Source: Gammaproteobacteria bacterium
Lineage (GTDB): Bacteria > Pseudomonadota > Gammaproteobacteria > Steroidobacterales > Steroidobacteraceae
Assembly: GCA_005878095.1 (NCBI GenBank)
Contig: VBNH01000114.1
Location: 1 to 40,988, forward strand
Direction of reading: 5' to 3'
Length of the DNA stretch: 40,988 nt
Below are positions 25,351 to 33,932 of this stretch, in pieces. Every line of letters starts with the position of its first letter. Positions within the stretch are counted from its first letter, which is position 1. Position numbers and translations under genes: made by a program. A model generated the notes under the pieces. It did no database searches. It had not been told where the DNA came from and saw only the letters and a program-made list of their open reading frames with translations.

Positions 25351-26628
25351 TCAGTGCCCGGCGCGCACCGCAACCGCGCCGCGGTGTTGGTGCGCATCGA
25401 GCCGCGCCAGCGCGGCCGTGACATCCACCGGATCCGCCGCTGCGGAGACGGCGCCGGCCGCAGCCTCGCGCAGCAGTGACACGATGGTGTCGGTGGCGAG
25501 GCGCGCCGAGGATGCCGACATCAGCAGCGCGATCACGCCGGTGAGCTCGGCGGCCGCCACCGACGTACCGGACTCGAAGTCGTACTGCGCGCCGGGGCGC
25601 AGAGTGAGCACGTGCTCCGCGGGAGCGGTGAAGGCACCGGGCGGCAGCGCCTGCTCGTTCCCCGAGGCGCCGATCACGCCCGGGATCGCCGTCGGGAAGC
25701 CCTCGTCCGCCCCACCGGCGGCGCCGACGAAGGTCACACCGTGCTTCAGTCCGCTCTGCACCAGCGCGGACAGCAACGGGTCCGCGGGACCGGCGAGGCT
25801 CAGGTTGATCAATGGCGCGCCGGAAGCGAGGGCGGCGGCGAGCGCCTGCGCGAGGGTGAAGGTGTTGCAGGCCGCCGCGTCGTCGTCGGGCCGCAGCTGC
25901 CAGCAGGCTTCGAACACCTCGACCTGCGCCTGCGGCGCGATGCCCACGATGCCGATATGGTTGTTGGCGACCGCCGCGATCAGCCCGGCCATGGCGGTGC
26001 CGTGGCGCAGGAAGGAGGCGGCCGGGGTGCGTGTCGCCAGGAAGGAATGCGTACGCACAATCCTTCCGGTGAGATCCGGATGCCGCGCATCGACGCCGGT
26101 GTCGATGAGGGCGATGCGCACGCCCGCGCCCCGGGCGCGCTCGTGGGCACGGGCGATGCCGAGCGTCAGCAGATTGGTCTGCAGGTCATACAGCGGGTCG
26201 TTGTAAGGCGTGCGCGCAGCGGGCGGATCGCTGAGGGTGTGGAACTCCTGCAGCGGCTGCGCGAGCACGACGCGTGAATCCTTCGACAGCGCGGCGAGCA
26301 CCTCGGGCACGGGCCGGCCGTCGGTGATCTCGTATACCACGCAATGCATCGACAGAGCCTTGATCGGCCAGCTCGCCACCGGCCGCAGAGCGTAGGCGGC
26401 CGCCACCCGGCGCGCCTGCTGCTGCGCGCTCTGCGCCACGCGGTAGCCGTCCCCGGCGTAGTGGCTGCCGGTGGTGCCGGCGAGACCCGGAGTCGTGTGC
26501 GGCTCGTTGGCGAACGCCACCACGATCCGCGGCGGCGGGGATGCGGGCGCCGCAGTGGGCGGCGCTGCCCGAGCGGTCCCACCCAGAAGCGCAAGGCACA
26601 CGATGCCGGCGCGGGTGAAGGCGCACAT
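25351..26628 (-). CDS. S8 (subtilisin-like) serine peptidase
   Basis: This 425-residue protein has a Sec signal peptide (GIVCLALLGGTARA) and a Pro-rich linker, then a propeptide/I9-like region (about residues 34-130, RIVVAF to VLAQPLQEF). The catalytic domain follows, with Asp176 (ALIDTGVDARHPDL), His209 (RHGTAMAGL) and Ser356 (ESGTSVAAAEL). The usual oxyanion Asn of the AAGN motif is replaced: VGAAGGADE has Gly306 at that place. The usual Pro after GTSxAA is also Ala. Activity may be reduced or specialised. The ATG at 26628 overlaps the anti-sigma stop as TAATG. It is the third gene of an ECF sigma operon. Confidence 0.88.
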   Translation of the reverse strand: MCAFTRAGIVCLALLGGTARAAPPTAAPASPPPRIVVAFANEPHTTPGLAGTTGSHYAGDGYRVAQSAQQQARRVAAAYALRPVASWPIKALSMHCVVYEITDGRPVPEVLAALSKDSRVVLAQPLQEFHTLSDPPAARTPYNDPLYDLQTNLLTLGIARAHERARGAGVRIALIDTGVDARHPDLTGRIVRTHSFLATRTPAASFLRHGTAMAGLIAAVANNHIGIVGIAPQAQVEVFEACWQLRPDDDAAACNTFTLAQALAAALASGAPLINLSLAGPADPLLSALVQSGLKHGVTFVGAAGGADEGFPTAIPGVIGASGNEQALPPGAFTAPAEHVLTLRPGAQYDFESGTSVAAAELTGVIALLMSASSARLATDTIVSLLREAAAGAVSAAADPVDVTAALARLDAHQHRGAVAVRAGH

Positions 26629-27350
26629 TACGGCTCCCGCGTGCCTCGTCCCTGCGCGCCCTCTGCCCCATCGGTCCCTGTCAGCGGCTCGACCCAGAGC
26701 ACGCGCGCATCGGCGCGCAATCGCGCCGCGAGCGCGTGCAACTGCGGGCTCGCCTCGCCGGACTGCGCGCTGCCGCGCGCCGTGGCAGTGACCGGCGCGA
26801 TGCCGAATATTCCACTCGTTCCCGGGCCCTCGACCACGCGCGCTCCGGCCGCGCGCAGCATTTCCTCCAGCTCCCCGACCGGCAGCGAGCGCTCGAAGGC
26901 GACGTGCAGGACGCCGGGCGTGCCGCGCGCGCTCGTGGTGTGGGTGGTGTAGCGCCATTGCGACCAGCGATACGCGGTGGGTGCGAAAGCGGCGAGGGCG
27001 ATGGCCAGCACGAAGCTCGCGGCCCAGGCCAGTCCCGGCGGCCGCCACGCGGGCGCGCGCGCCGAGGGCGCGCCCCGGCGACCCGGCAGGTCCTGCGACC
27101 TCGCTGGCGTACGGCCGTCGATGCGATCCATCAGCTTGCGGAACGACGGTCCGGGCGCATAGGTCACGCGCTCCGGTTCGGTCAACACCTGGCACAGGAG
27201 GCGCTGCCGCGCGAGCTCCTGCGTGCAGGCCGCACACTCGCGCAGGTGCTCCTCCACGCCGGCGCGCTCGGCCTGCGGCAGCCGGCCGTTTGCCAGCCAC
27301 GGCAACAGCAGCCAGCACTCCTCGTGACGGCAAGCGCGGCTCGCCATCAT
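26628..27350 (-). CDS. zinc-finger anti-sigma factor with periplasmic propeptide-like domain
   Basis: This 240-residue protein has a zf-HC2/ZAS N-terminus (His35-x3-Cys39-x2-Cys42 in EEHLRECAACTQ) that would hold the sigma factor at the membrane. A membrane helix follows at about residues 107-125 (LAWAASFVLAIALAAFAP), and then a periplasmic domain of about 110 residues. That domain (VLHVAFERSLPVGELEEMLR ... ARLRADARVLWVEPL) has the beta-alpha-beta shape of subtilisin propeptide or I9 inhibitor domains. ATG at 27350 overlaps the sigma stop (ATGA). The neighbouring subtilase could bind or cut this domain to release the sigma factor; that is inference. Confidence 0.85.
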   Translation of the reverse strand: MMASRACRHEECWLLLPWLANGRLPQAERAGVEEHLRECAACTQELARQRLLCQVLTEPERVTYAPGPSFRKLMDRIDGRTPARSQDLPGRRGAPSARAPAWRPPGLAWAASFVLAIALAAFAPTAYRWSQWRYTTHTTSARGTPGVLHVAFERSLPVGELEEMLRAAGARVVEGPGTSGIFGIAPVTATARGSAQSGEASPQLHALAARLRADARVLWVEPLTGTDGAEGAQGRGTREP

Positions 27351-27997
27351 GACTGACGCTCCGGCGCGGCCTGCCGCGCCGCGCCGCGGGGCGCGGGTGC
27401 GCCAGCCCCGGCCAGCTGCGGCAGCAGCTTCTGCAGTTTCGCGCGCGCATGAAACAGACGCGTCTTCACGGTGTTCACCGGACAACCCATGATCGTGGCG
27501 ATCTCTTCGCAGGAATACCCCAGCTCATAGCACAGCTCGACTCCCATGCGCTGCTCGACCGGGAGCTGCTCGAGCGCCTGCTCCAGCCAGTCGCGCAGCT
27601 CCTCGGTGCGGAACGGCTCCTCACTGGTGAGTGCCAGGGACTCGGCCTCCAGGTTCTGCTGTCCGAGGCGTGCCGAGGAGCGCAGGGCATTGCGGGCCTT
27701 GCGGTAGGCAATGCCTAAGATCCACGTCGAGGGCTGGGAGTCGCCGCGGAAGTCGCGCGCCTTGCGCCACACGACCCAGAAGGTGTCGTTGATGACTTCT
27801 TCGGCCAGGTCGTAGCGGTGCGTGAGGCGCGTCAGGAAGCGCGCCAGGCGGCGATGGTACAGGTTGTACAGCTCCTCGAACGCCTTGCGGTCGCCGTTGG
27901 CAATGCGCGCCATGAGATCCACCTCACGCGCCACCGAGGCTGACCCGCGGTACGTCGGTTCCACCATGTCCCTGTTACTGTAACCTGTCGCCTTCAC
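27347..27997 (-). CDS. ECF sigma factor (RpoE-like, sigma-70 family)
   Basis: This 216-residue sigma factor has region 2 at about residues 38-100 (LYNLYHRRLARFLTRLTHRY, DLAEEVINDTFWVVW) and region 4 at 140-190 (LPVEQRMGVELCYELGYSCE, then EIATIMGCPVNTVKTRLFHA). It lacks region 3, as ECF members do. The Ala/Pro-rich C-terminal tail is short. GTG at 27997 is chosen because AAGGG lies 6 nt upstream; ATG at 27967 would shorten it by ten residues. A perfect hyphenated palindrome (GTTAC-T-GTAAC, 27974-27984) falls in the first codons. Cognate anti-sigma and a subtilase are encoded next. Confidence 0.92.
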   Translation of the reverse strand: MKATGYSNRDMVEPTYRGSASVAREVDLMARIANGDRKAFEELYNLYHRRLARFLTRLTHRYDLAEEVINDTFWVVWRKARDFRGDSQPSTWILGIAYRKARNALRSSARLGQQNLEAESLALTSEEPFRTEELRDWLEQALEQLPVEQRMGVELCYELGYSCEEIATIMGCPVNTVKTRLFHARAKLQKLLPQLAGAGAPAPRGAARQAAPERQS

Positions 27998-28088
27998 TCC
28001 ACACCCTTTGCTACGGTAAGTGGCCGGCCGGCCGCCGCGGGTTCAAAAAACCGTTCCTCAAGGACTATCCGCCGCGCGGCGCGCGCGG

Positions 28089-28859
28089 TCAAAAGCGCCA
28101 GCTCAGGGTGCCGGCGACGCGGTGACGCGCGAACGGATAGGGGAACAGCTGGCGCGCCTGCTCCTCGGCGAAGAAGTAGCCGATATCCAGCCGCCAGCGT
28201 CGCCGCTCGAACGCGAAGCCCGCGTTGCCATACGCATAGCCGGTGGCCGCCCGCCGACCCGCGCCGGTGCCGCTCGAGCGGTAGTACCCGGCGCCTGCGG
28301 TGACGAACAGCCCCTCACCGATCAGCCACTGCCCGGTCGTCTCGGCGATCCCCGCCGGGCTGCGGCTGAGGCGCCTGTAGTACCAGTAGCGCACCGCATT
28401 CGGAATCGCGGATGCCGACAGCGTCCAGCGGTCGAGCCAGGTGAGCACGGCCGACAGTTCCTGGAAGTCATCGGAAACCTCCCCCGTCGCGCCTGGGAAA
28501 TAGTGACTGCGCGCGCTCAAGGTCGCGTTCCAGGCGCTGCTCAGGTCGAACCGGTGCCCCAGGTAGATCTCGAAGTCGTAGCCGGCGCCCGGTTCCAGAG
28601 CACGGTCGCGCGTAGAGGCCCAGGCGCCCGCAAAGGTGCCCTGCGGCGTGTCGGCGTGCAGGTCGGCCTGCAGGGCCGCACGGCCGTTACTCTCAGAGAG
28701 TCCGCGGTAAATGTAATCGCTGGTGACGGCGAGACTGCCGCCCCATGTGAGCTCGGTGCCCAGGGCCGTCGCGGCCGCGTGCGGTGCGGCCACTGTCATG
28801 AGTGTCCACGTCAACAGCCAGCGCGCCGGTGTGAGCTTGGCAGGGTGCGAATGAACCAC
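28089..28859 (-). CDS. TIGR02001-type (TorF family) outer-membrane protein
   Basis: This 256-residue protein begins with a signal peptide (ARWLLTWTLMTVAAPHAAA) and continues as amphipathic beta strands, with the family opening GGSLAVTSDYIYRGLSESNG and a C-terminal aromatic residue (TLSWRF) typical of outer-membrane barrels. Members are putative porins whose cargo is unknown. GTG at 28859 is proposed as start (AGGG 6 nt upstream) since it gives a proper signal peptide; ATG at 28799 would truncate it. It lies downstream of nothing on its strand and is divergent from the formate dehydrogenase operon. Confidence 0.82.
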   Translation of the reverse strand: MVHSHPAKLTPARWLLTWTLMTVAAPHAAATALGTELTWGGSLAVTSDYIYRGLSESNGRAALQADLHADTPQGTFAGAWASTRDRALEPGAGYDFEIYLGHRFDLSSAWNATLSARSHYFPGATGEVSDDFQELSAVLTWLDRWTLSASAIPNAVRYWYYRRLSRSPAGIAETTGQWLIGEGLFVTAGAGYYRSSGTGAGRRAATGYAYGNAGFAFERRRWRLDIGYFFAEEQARQLFPYPFARHRVAGTLSWRF

Positions 28860-28976
28860 GGATTGCCCTGTCGGTCGCAGTAAGTGTAGGGCCAAGCCCT
28901 CGCAGGCGGTATTGACGCTGTGGGGGGTGGTCGCCCCCTTACGGCCTCCCCGCGGCGGTAGGCACGCCACTGCGGG

Positions 28977-28992
28977 CGTCCGGACGTATAAT
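28977..28992 (+). promoter_or_regulatory. candidate fds operon -10 box with adjacent palindrome
   Basis: A perfect TATAAT lies at 28987-28992, directly preceded by the 10-bp palindrome CGTCCGGACG (28977-28986), which could be an operator. No consensus -35 is seen at 17 nt. The box ends 10 nt before the fdsG ATG, too close for a normal leader. The rest of the 143-nt divergent gap (28860-29002) includes a GGGGG/CCCCC hairpin at about 28923-28938. Confidence 0.45.
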
Positions 28993-29002
28993 TGAAATAT
29001 CT

Positions 29003-29482
29003 ATGGAGACATTACCCCCGGCCGAGAGCGCCGTAGTGCAGCGCATCGCGTCGGATCTGAAAGGACGTCCCGGACCGCTCCTGGAAGTGCTGCACGCCAT
29101 CCAGGCCGCACTGGGTTATGTTCCCGGCGCCGCCGTTCCCATAGTTGCGGAGGTCTTGAACCTCTCGCGCGCGGAAGTGCATGGCGTCGTCACCTTTTAT
29201 CACTACTTTCGCCGCTCGCGCCCGGGTGCTCACACGGTCAGCCTGTGCCAGGCCGAGGCCTGCCAGTCGATGGGCGCCGCGGCACTGGCCGCGCACGCCC
29301 GGCGCCGTCTCGGCATCGACTTTCACCAGACCAGCCCCGACGGGCGCTTCTCGCTCGAGCCGATCTATTGTCTGGGCAATTGTGCCTGCTCGCCCGCGGT
29401 GATGATCGACGGCCGGCTGTATGGTCGGGTCACGCCCGAGCGCTTCGATGCGCTGGTCGCGGACGGTGCACCCTCGCCATGA
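29003..29482 (+). CDS. fdsG: NAD-dependent formate dehydrogenase gamma subunit
   Basis: This 159-residue thioredoxin-like [2Fe-2S] subunit, homologous to NuoE, has the four cluster cysteines Cys82, Cys87, Cys123 and Cys127 (SLCQAEACQ and YCLGNCAC). The segment LHAIQAALGYVP is typical. It works with FdsB to pass electrons to NAD+. The ATG at 29003 gives a family-like N-terminus but has no Shine-Dalgarno; a TATAAT ends 10 nt upstream, so the transcript may be nearly leaderless. The stop overlaps fdsB (ATGA). Confidence 0.93.
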   Translation: METLPPAESAVVQRIASDLKGRPGPLLEVLHAIQAALGYVPGAAVPIVAEVLNLSRAEVHGVVTFYHYFRRSRPGAHTVSLCQAEACQSMGAAALAAHARRRLGIDFHQTSPDGRFSLEPIYCLGNCACSPAVMIDGRLYGRVTPERFDALVADGAPSP

Positions 29483-31020
29483 CGACGCTGGTCTACGTAC
29501 CCGGGGACGCAGGCGCGCTGTCGCTCGGCGCCGGTGAGGTGGCGCGCGCGATTGCCGAGGAGGCCGCGCGCCGCCGGGCCGCCGTCAAGGTGGTGCGCAA
29601 CGGCTCGCGCGGCGCCTACTGGCTCGAGCCGCTCATCGAGGTGCTGACGCCTCGCGGCCGCCTGGCGTACGGCCCCGTCACGACCGCCGACGTCGCCGGC
29701 CTCTTCGAGGCGGACTTCCTCAACGGCGGCTCGCACGCCCTGTCGCTCGGGGCCACGGAGGCAATCCCCTGGCTCAAGGGTCAGCAGCGCCTCACCTTCG
29801 AGCGTGTGGGCATCATCGACCCCACGAGCGTAGCGGATTATGTGAAGCACGGCGGCTACCAGGGGCTCACCCGGGCACTGTCCATGGAGCCGGCGGCCAT
29901 CGTGCAGGAGATCACGACTTCCGGTCTGCGCGGACGCGGCGGGGCGGCCTTCCCGACCGGCATCAAATGGAAGCCGGTGCTCGATCAGCCGGCGGGACAG
30001 AAGTACGTCACCTGCAACGCCGACGAGGGCGACTCCGGCACATTCTCCGACCGCATGCTGATGGAAGGCGATCCGCTGGCCCTGATCGAGGGCATGACCA
30101 TCGCCGGCGTCGCGGTGGGGGCGACCCAGGGGTACATCTATCTGCGGGCCGAGTACCCGCATGCGCTGCGCGCACTGCGAACCGCCATCGCGGCGGCCCA
30201 TCAGGCGCGTTACCTCGGCAGCGACGTAGCCGGCGCGGGTAAGCGCTTTGATCTCGAGGTGCGGGTCGGCGCCGGCGCCTATATCTGCGGCGAAGAGACC
30301 TCGATGCTGGAGAGCCTCGAGGGCCGGCGCGGCGAGGTGCGCGTGCGTCCGCCCCTGCCGGCGGTCAAGGGGCTGTTCGGGCAACCCACGATCGTCAACA
30401 ACGTGGTGACGCTGGCGAGCGTGCCGTGGATCCTGCAGCATGGCGCGCAGGCCTACGCGAATTTCGGCATGGGGAAATCGCGCGGCACGCTCCCCATACA
30501 GCTCGCGGGCAACATCCGCCGCGGCGGCCTGGTGGAGCGCGCTTTCGGGCTCACGCTGCGCGAGCTGCTGTACGATTACGGTGGCGGCACGGCTACGGGT
30601 AAGCCGATCCGCGCCGTACAGGTCGGCGGGCCCCTCGGCGCCTACATTCCCGCATCCCAGTTCGATACCGCGGTCGACTACGAAGCGCTCGCCGGCATCG
30701 GCGCGATGCTCGGCCACGGCGGCATCGTGGTGTTCGACGACAGCGTCGACATGGCGCGCATGGCGCGCTACGCGATGGAATTCTGCGCCATCGAATCCTG
30801 CGGCAAGTGCACGCCCTGCCGGATCGGCTCGACGCGCGGCGTCGAAGTCATCGACCGTATTCTCGCGGGTGTCGACGGCGAGCGGAACGTGCGCCTGCTG
30901 GAAGAGCTGTGCGAGACCATGGTGCAGGGATCGCTGTGCGGGCTGGGCGGCATGGCGCCATTTCCGGTGCAGAGCGCACTCAGGCATTTCCGGGAAGACT
31001 TTCGCGGACGGGTAAAGTAA
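29479..31020 (+). CDS. fdsB: NAD-dependent formate dehydrogenase beta subunit
   Basis: This 513-residue NuoF-like flavoprotein binds FMN and NADH and carries a [4Fe-4S] cluster. The N-terminal 100 residues form the thioredoxin-like part, the glycine-rich FMN/NADH loop is RGRGGAAFPTGIKW (about 151-164), and the cluster cysteines are Cys441, Cys444, Cys447 (SCGKCTPC) and Cys487 (SLCGLGG). It would hand electrons from the formate site to NAD+. ATG at 29479 overlaps the fdsG stop. A longer open frame exists upstream but is shadow of fdsG. Confidence 0.94.
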   Translation: MTTLVYVPGDAGALSLGAGEVARAIAEEAARRRAAVKVVRNGSRGAYWLEPLIEVLTPRGRLAYGPVTTADVAGLFEADFLNGGSHALSLGATEAIPWLKGQQRLTFERVGIIDPTSVADYVKHGGYQGLTRALSMEPAAIVQEITTSGLRGRGGAAFPTGIKWKPVLDQPAGQKYVTCNADEGDSGTFSDRMLMEGDPLALIEGMTIAGVAVGATQGYIYLRAEYPHALRALRTAIAAAHQARYLGSDVAGAGKRFDLEVRVGAGAYICGEETSMLESLEGRRGEVRVRPPLPAVKGLFGQPTIVNNVVTLASVPWILQHGAQAYANFGMGKSRGTLPIQLAGNIRRGGLVERAFGLTLRELLYDYGGGTATGKPIRAVQVGGPLGAYIPASQFDTAVDYEALAGIGAMLGHGGIVVFDDSVDMARMARYAMEFCAIESCGKCTPCRIGSTRGVEVIDRILAGVDGERNVRLLEELCETMVQGSLCGLGGMAPFPVQSALRHFREDFRGRVK

Positions 31021-31037
31021 GGCGAGCGAGGCGGAAC

Positions 31038-33902
31038 ATGTACGCGATAGATTACGAGGACTTCGGCACTCCACAGCCCGTGAACGGCGCCGGCACCGTC
31101 ACGGTCGAGGTCGACGGCCATGCGGTCACGGTCCCGGAAGGGACCTCCGTCATGCGCGCCGCGGCGCTCACCGGGATCAAGGTGCCGAAGCTGTGCGCGA
31201 CCGACACGCTCAAGGCATTCGGCTCCTGCCGGCTGTGCCTGGTGGAGATCGAGGGCCGCAAGGGCTACCCGGCCTCGTGCACCACCACCGTGGCCGCGGG
31301 CATGAAGATCCGCACGCAATCCGAGAAGCTGTTGCAGCTGCGCCGCGGCATGATCGACCTGTATGTCTCGGATCATCCGCTCGAGTGCGCGACCTGCCCG
31401 GCGGACGGGCACTGCGAGCTGCAGGACATGGCGGACGCTGTCGGCATCAAGGCGAGCTCCTACGCGCGCGGCGCCATGCACCGTCCCATGGCCAGCGACG
31501 AGAGCAACCCGTACTTCACCTTCGACCCCACGCTGTGCATCGTGTGCTCGCGCTGCGTGCGCGCCTGCGACGAGGTGCAGGGCACCTTCGCGCTGACCAT
31601 CCAGGGCCGCGGCTTCGAGTCCAAGGTGGCGGCGAGCCAGGATCAGCCGTTCCTCGAATCCGAGTGCGTCTCCTGTGGCGCGTGCGTGGAAGCCTGTCCG
31701 ACCGCGGCGCTCACCGAGAGGTCGATCATCGGCTTAGGGCAGCCCGAGCGCGCCGTGACCACCACCTGTGCCTACTGCGGCGTCGGCTGCGGCTTCAAGG
31801 CGGAGCTGCGCGGTGAGGGCGCGGACGTGGAGGTGGTGCGCATGGTCCCGGATCGCGCGGGCCTTGCCAACCACGGTCACGCCTGTATCAAGGGGCGCTT
31901 CGCCTGGGGCTATGCCACGCACGCCGACCGCATCACCAAGCCCATGATCCGCAAGAGCATCCGCGAGGAGTGGCGCGAGGTTTCCTGGGACGAGGCCATC
32001 GGCTACGCCGCCAGCGAGCTGCGGCGCATCCAGGCGAAGTACGGCCGCGACTCGATCGGCGGCATCACCTCTTCGCGCTGCACCAACGAGGAGACTTTTC
32101 TGGTGCAGAAGCTGGTGCGCGCGGCCTTCGGCACCAACAACGTCGACACCTGCGCGCGCGTCTGCCACTCACCGACCGGCTATGGGCTGAAGAACACGCT
32201 CGGCGAGTCCGCCGGCACGCAGGCGTTCGATTCCGTCTTGAAGGCGGACGTCATCATGATCATCGGCGCGAACCCCACCGACGGGCACCCGGTGTTCGCC
32301 TCGCAACTGAAGCGCCGCCTGCGCCAGGGCGCCAAGCTCATCATCGCCGACCCGCGCGAGATCGCACTGGTGCGCACGCCGCACATCGAGGCCGATGCGC
32401 ATCTGCAGCTCAAGCCCGGCACCAACGTGGCGCTGCTGAATGCGCTGGCGCACGTGGTGGTGACCGAGGGCCTCGTGAAGGAGGCCTACGTGGCCGAGCG
32501 CTGCGAGCCGGACTCGTTCGCGAAGTGGAAGGCGTTCGTCGCCGAGGAGCGCAACTCCCCGGAAGCCTCCGAAGCGATCACCGGCGTGCCCGCCGAGCGC
32601 GTGCGGCGCGCCGCGCGCCTGTACGCCACCGCCGGCAACAGCGCAATTTACTATGGGCTCGGTGTCACCGAGCACAGTCAGGGCACGACCGCGGTCATGG
32701 GCATCGCCAATCTCGCCATGGCCACGGGTAACTTGGGGCGCGAAGGGGTGGGGGTGCAGCCGCTGCGCGGTCAGAACAACGTGCAGGGCTCGTGCGACAT
32801 GGGCTCTTTCCCCCACGAGTTCAGCGGCTACCGCCACGTGTCCGATCCGCTCGTGCGCAAGTCCTTCGAAGACGTCTGGGGGGTGCAACTGCAGTCCGAA
32901 CCGGGCCTGCGCATCCCCAACATGTTCGAGGCGGCGCTCGATGGCACGTTCAAGGGGATGTACGTGCAGGGCGAGGACTTCGTGCAGTCCGACCCCAACA
33001 CGCACCACGTGAGCGCGGCGATGGCTTCGCTCGAATGCGTCATCGTGCAGGACCTGTTCCTCAACGAGGTCGCGAAGTTCGCGCACGTGTTCCTGCCCGG
33101 CTCCTCGTTCCTCGAGAAGGACGGCACCTTCACCAATGCCGAGCGACGCACCTCGCTGGTGCGCAAAGTCATCGAGCCCCTGGGCGGCTATCAGGACTGG
33201 CAGATCACCTGCCTGCTGTCCGAGGCGCTCGGCTATCCGATGCATTACGAGCACGCCAGCGAGATCATGGAGGAAATCGCGCGGCTCACGCCGACCTTCG
33301 CCGGCATGAGCTTCGAGAAGATCGAGCGGCTGGGGAGCATCCAGTGGCCGTGCAATGACGCCGCGCCCGAGGGCACCCCGACCATGCACGTGCACCAGTT
33401 CGTGCGCGGCAAGGGCAAGTTCTGGCCGACCGAGTACGTGCCGACCAGCGAGCGCTCGACCAGCCGGTTCCCGCTGATCCTCACCACCGGCCGGATCCTG
33501 ACGCAATACAACGTCGGCGCCCAGACGCGCCGCACCAACAATGTCCTGTGGCATACCGAGGACGTGCTCGAGATCCATCCGCACGACGCCGAGGTGCGCG
33601 GCATCAGCGACGGGGACTGGGTCGGGCTCACCAGCCGCGCCGGCGAGACCGTGCTGCGCGCCAAGGTCTCCGAGAAGATCGCACCGGGCGTGGTGTACAC
33701 CACATTCCACTTCCCCGAGACCAACGCCAACGTGGTCACGACCGAGAACTCCGACTGGGCGACCAACTGCCCCGAGTACAAGGTCACCGCGGTCGAGGTG
33801 GTGCTGGTGAATCAAAAGGATGCGTGGCGCAAGCGCGCGCAGGCCGCGCGCGCCGCGCCAAGACCGGCGCGCAAGCGCAGGCCGGATCGCGCGCCCGCCT
33901 GA
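31038..33902 (+). CDS. fdsA: formate dehydrogenase alpha subunit (Mo/W-bis-MGD)
   Basis: This 954-residue catalytic subunit oxidises formate to CO2. From the N-terminus it has a plant-type [2Fe-2S] site (Cys53, Cys64, Cys67, Cys81), a NuoG-type His-Cys3 site (His113, Cys117, Cys120, Cys126), two ferredoxin-like [4Fe-4S] motifs (CIVCSRCVRAC, CVSCGACVEAC), and the molybdopterin domain's own cluster (CAYCGVGC). The active-site ligand is Cys376 followed by His377 (ARVCHSPTGYG), so this is a cysteine, not selenocysteine, enzyme. The last 25 or so residues are an Ala/Arg-rich basic tail. A ribosome site (GAGGCGGAAC) precedes ATG 31038. Confidence 0.96.
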   Translation: MYAIDYEDFGTPQPVNGAGTVTVEVDGHAVTVPEGTSVMRAAALTGIKVPKLCATDTLKAFGSCRLCLVEIEGRKGYPASCTTTVAAGMKIRTQSEKLLQLRRGMIDLYVSDHPLECATCPADGHCELQDMADAVGIKASSYARGAMHRPMASDESNPYFTFDPTLCIVCSRCVRACDEVQGTFALTIQGRGFESKVAASQDQPFLESECVSCGACVEACPTAALTERSIIGLGQPERAVTTTCAYCGVGCGFKAELRGEGADVEVVRMVPDRAGLANHGHACIKGRFAWGYATHADRITKPMIRKSIREEWREVSWDEAIGYAASELRRIQAKYGRDSIGGITSSRCTNEETFLVQKLVRAAFGTNNVDTCARVCHSPTGYGLKNTLGESAGTQAFDSVLKADVIMIIGANPTDGHPVFASQLKRRLRQGAKLIIADPREIALVRTPHIEADAHLQLKPGTNVALLNALAHVVVTEGLVKEAYVAERCEPDSFAKWKAFVAEERNSPEASEAITGVPAERVRRAARLYATAGNSAIYYGLGVTEHSQGTTAVMGIANLAMATGNLGREGVGVQPLRGQNNVQGSCDMGSFPHEFSGYRHVSDPLVRKSFEDVWGVQLQSEPGLRIPNMFEAALDGTFKGMYVQGEDFVQSDPNTHHVSAAMASLECVIVQDLFLNEVAKFAHVFLPGSSFLEKDGTFTNAERRTSLVRKVIEPLGGYQDWQITCLLSEALGYPMHYEHASEIMEEIARLTPTFAGMSFEKIERLGSIQWPCNDAAPEGTPTMHVHQFVRGKGKFWPTEYVPTSERSTSRFPLILTTGRILTQYNVGAQTRRTNNVLWHTEDVLEIHPHDAEVRGISDGDWVGLTSRAGETVLRAKVSEKIAPGVVYTTFHFPETNANVVTTENSDWATNCPEYKVTAVEVVLVNQKDAWRKRAQAARAAPRPARKRRPDRAPA

Positions 33903-33932
33903 GCGAGGCGCCGCCTGCAGCCTGAGCGCGCG

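Noticed and set aside
28961-28976. Sigma-54 promoter (AGGCACG ... TGC) before fdsG
   Set aside because: The GG and GC elements are one base too close for the -24/-12 consensus.
31038-33902. Selenocysteine in formate dehydrogenase
   Set aside because: The active-site codon is TGC (Cys376) and there is no in-frame TGA, so no recoding is needed.
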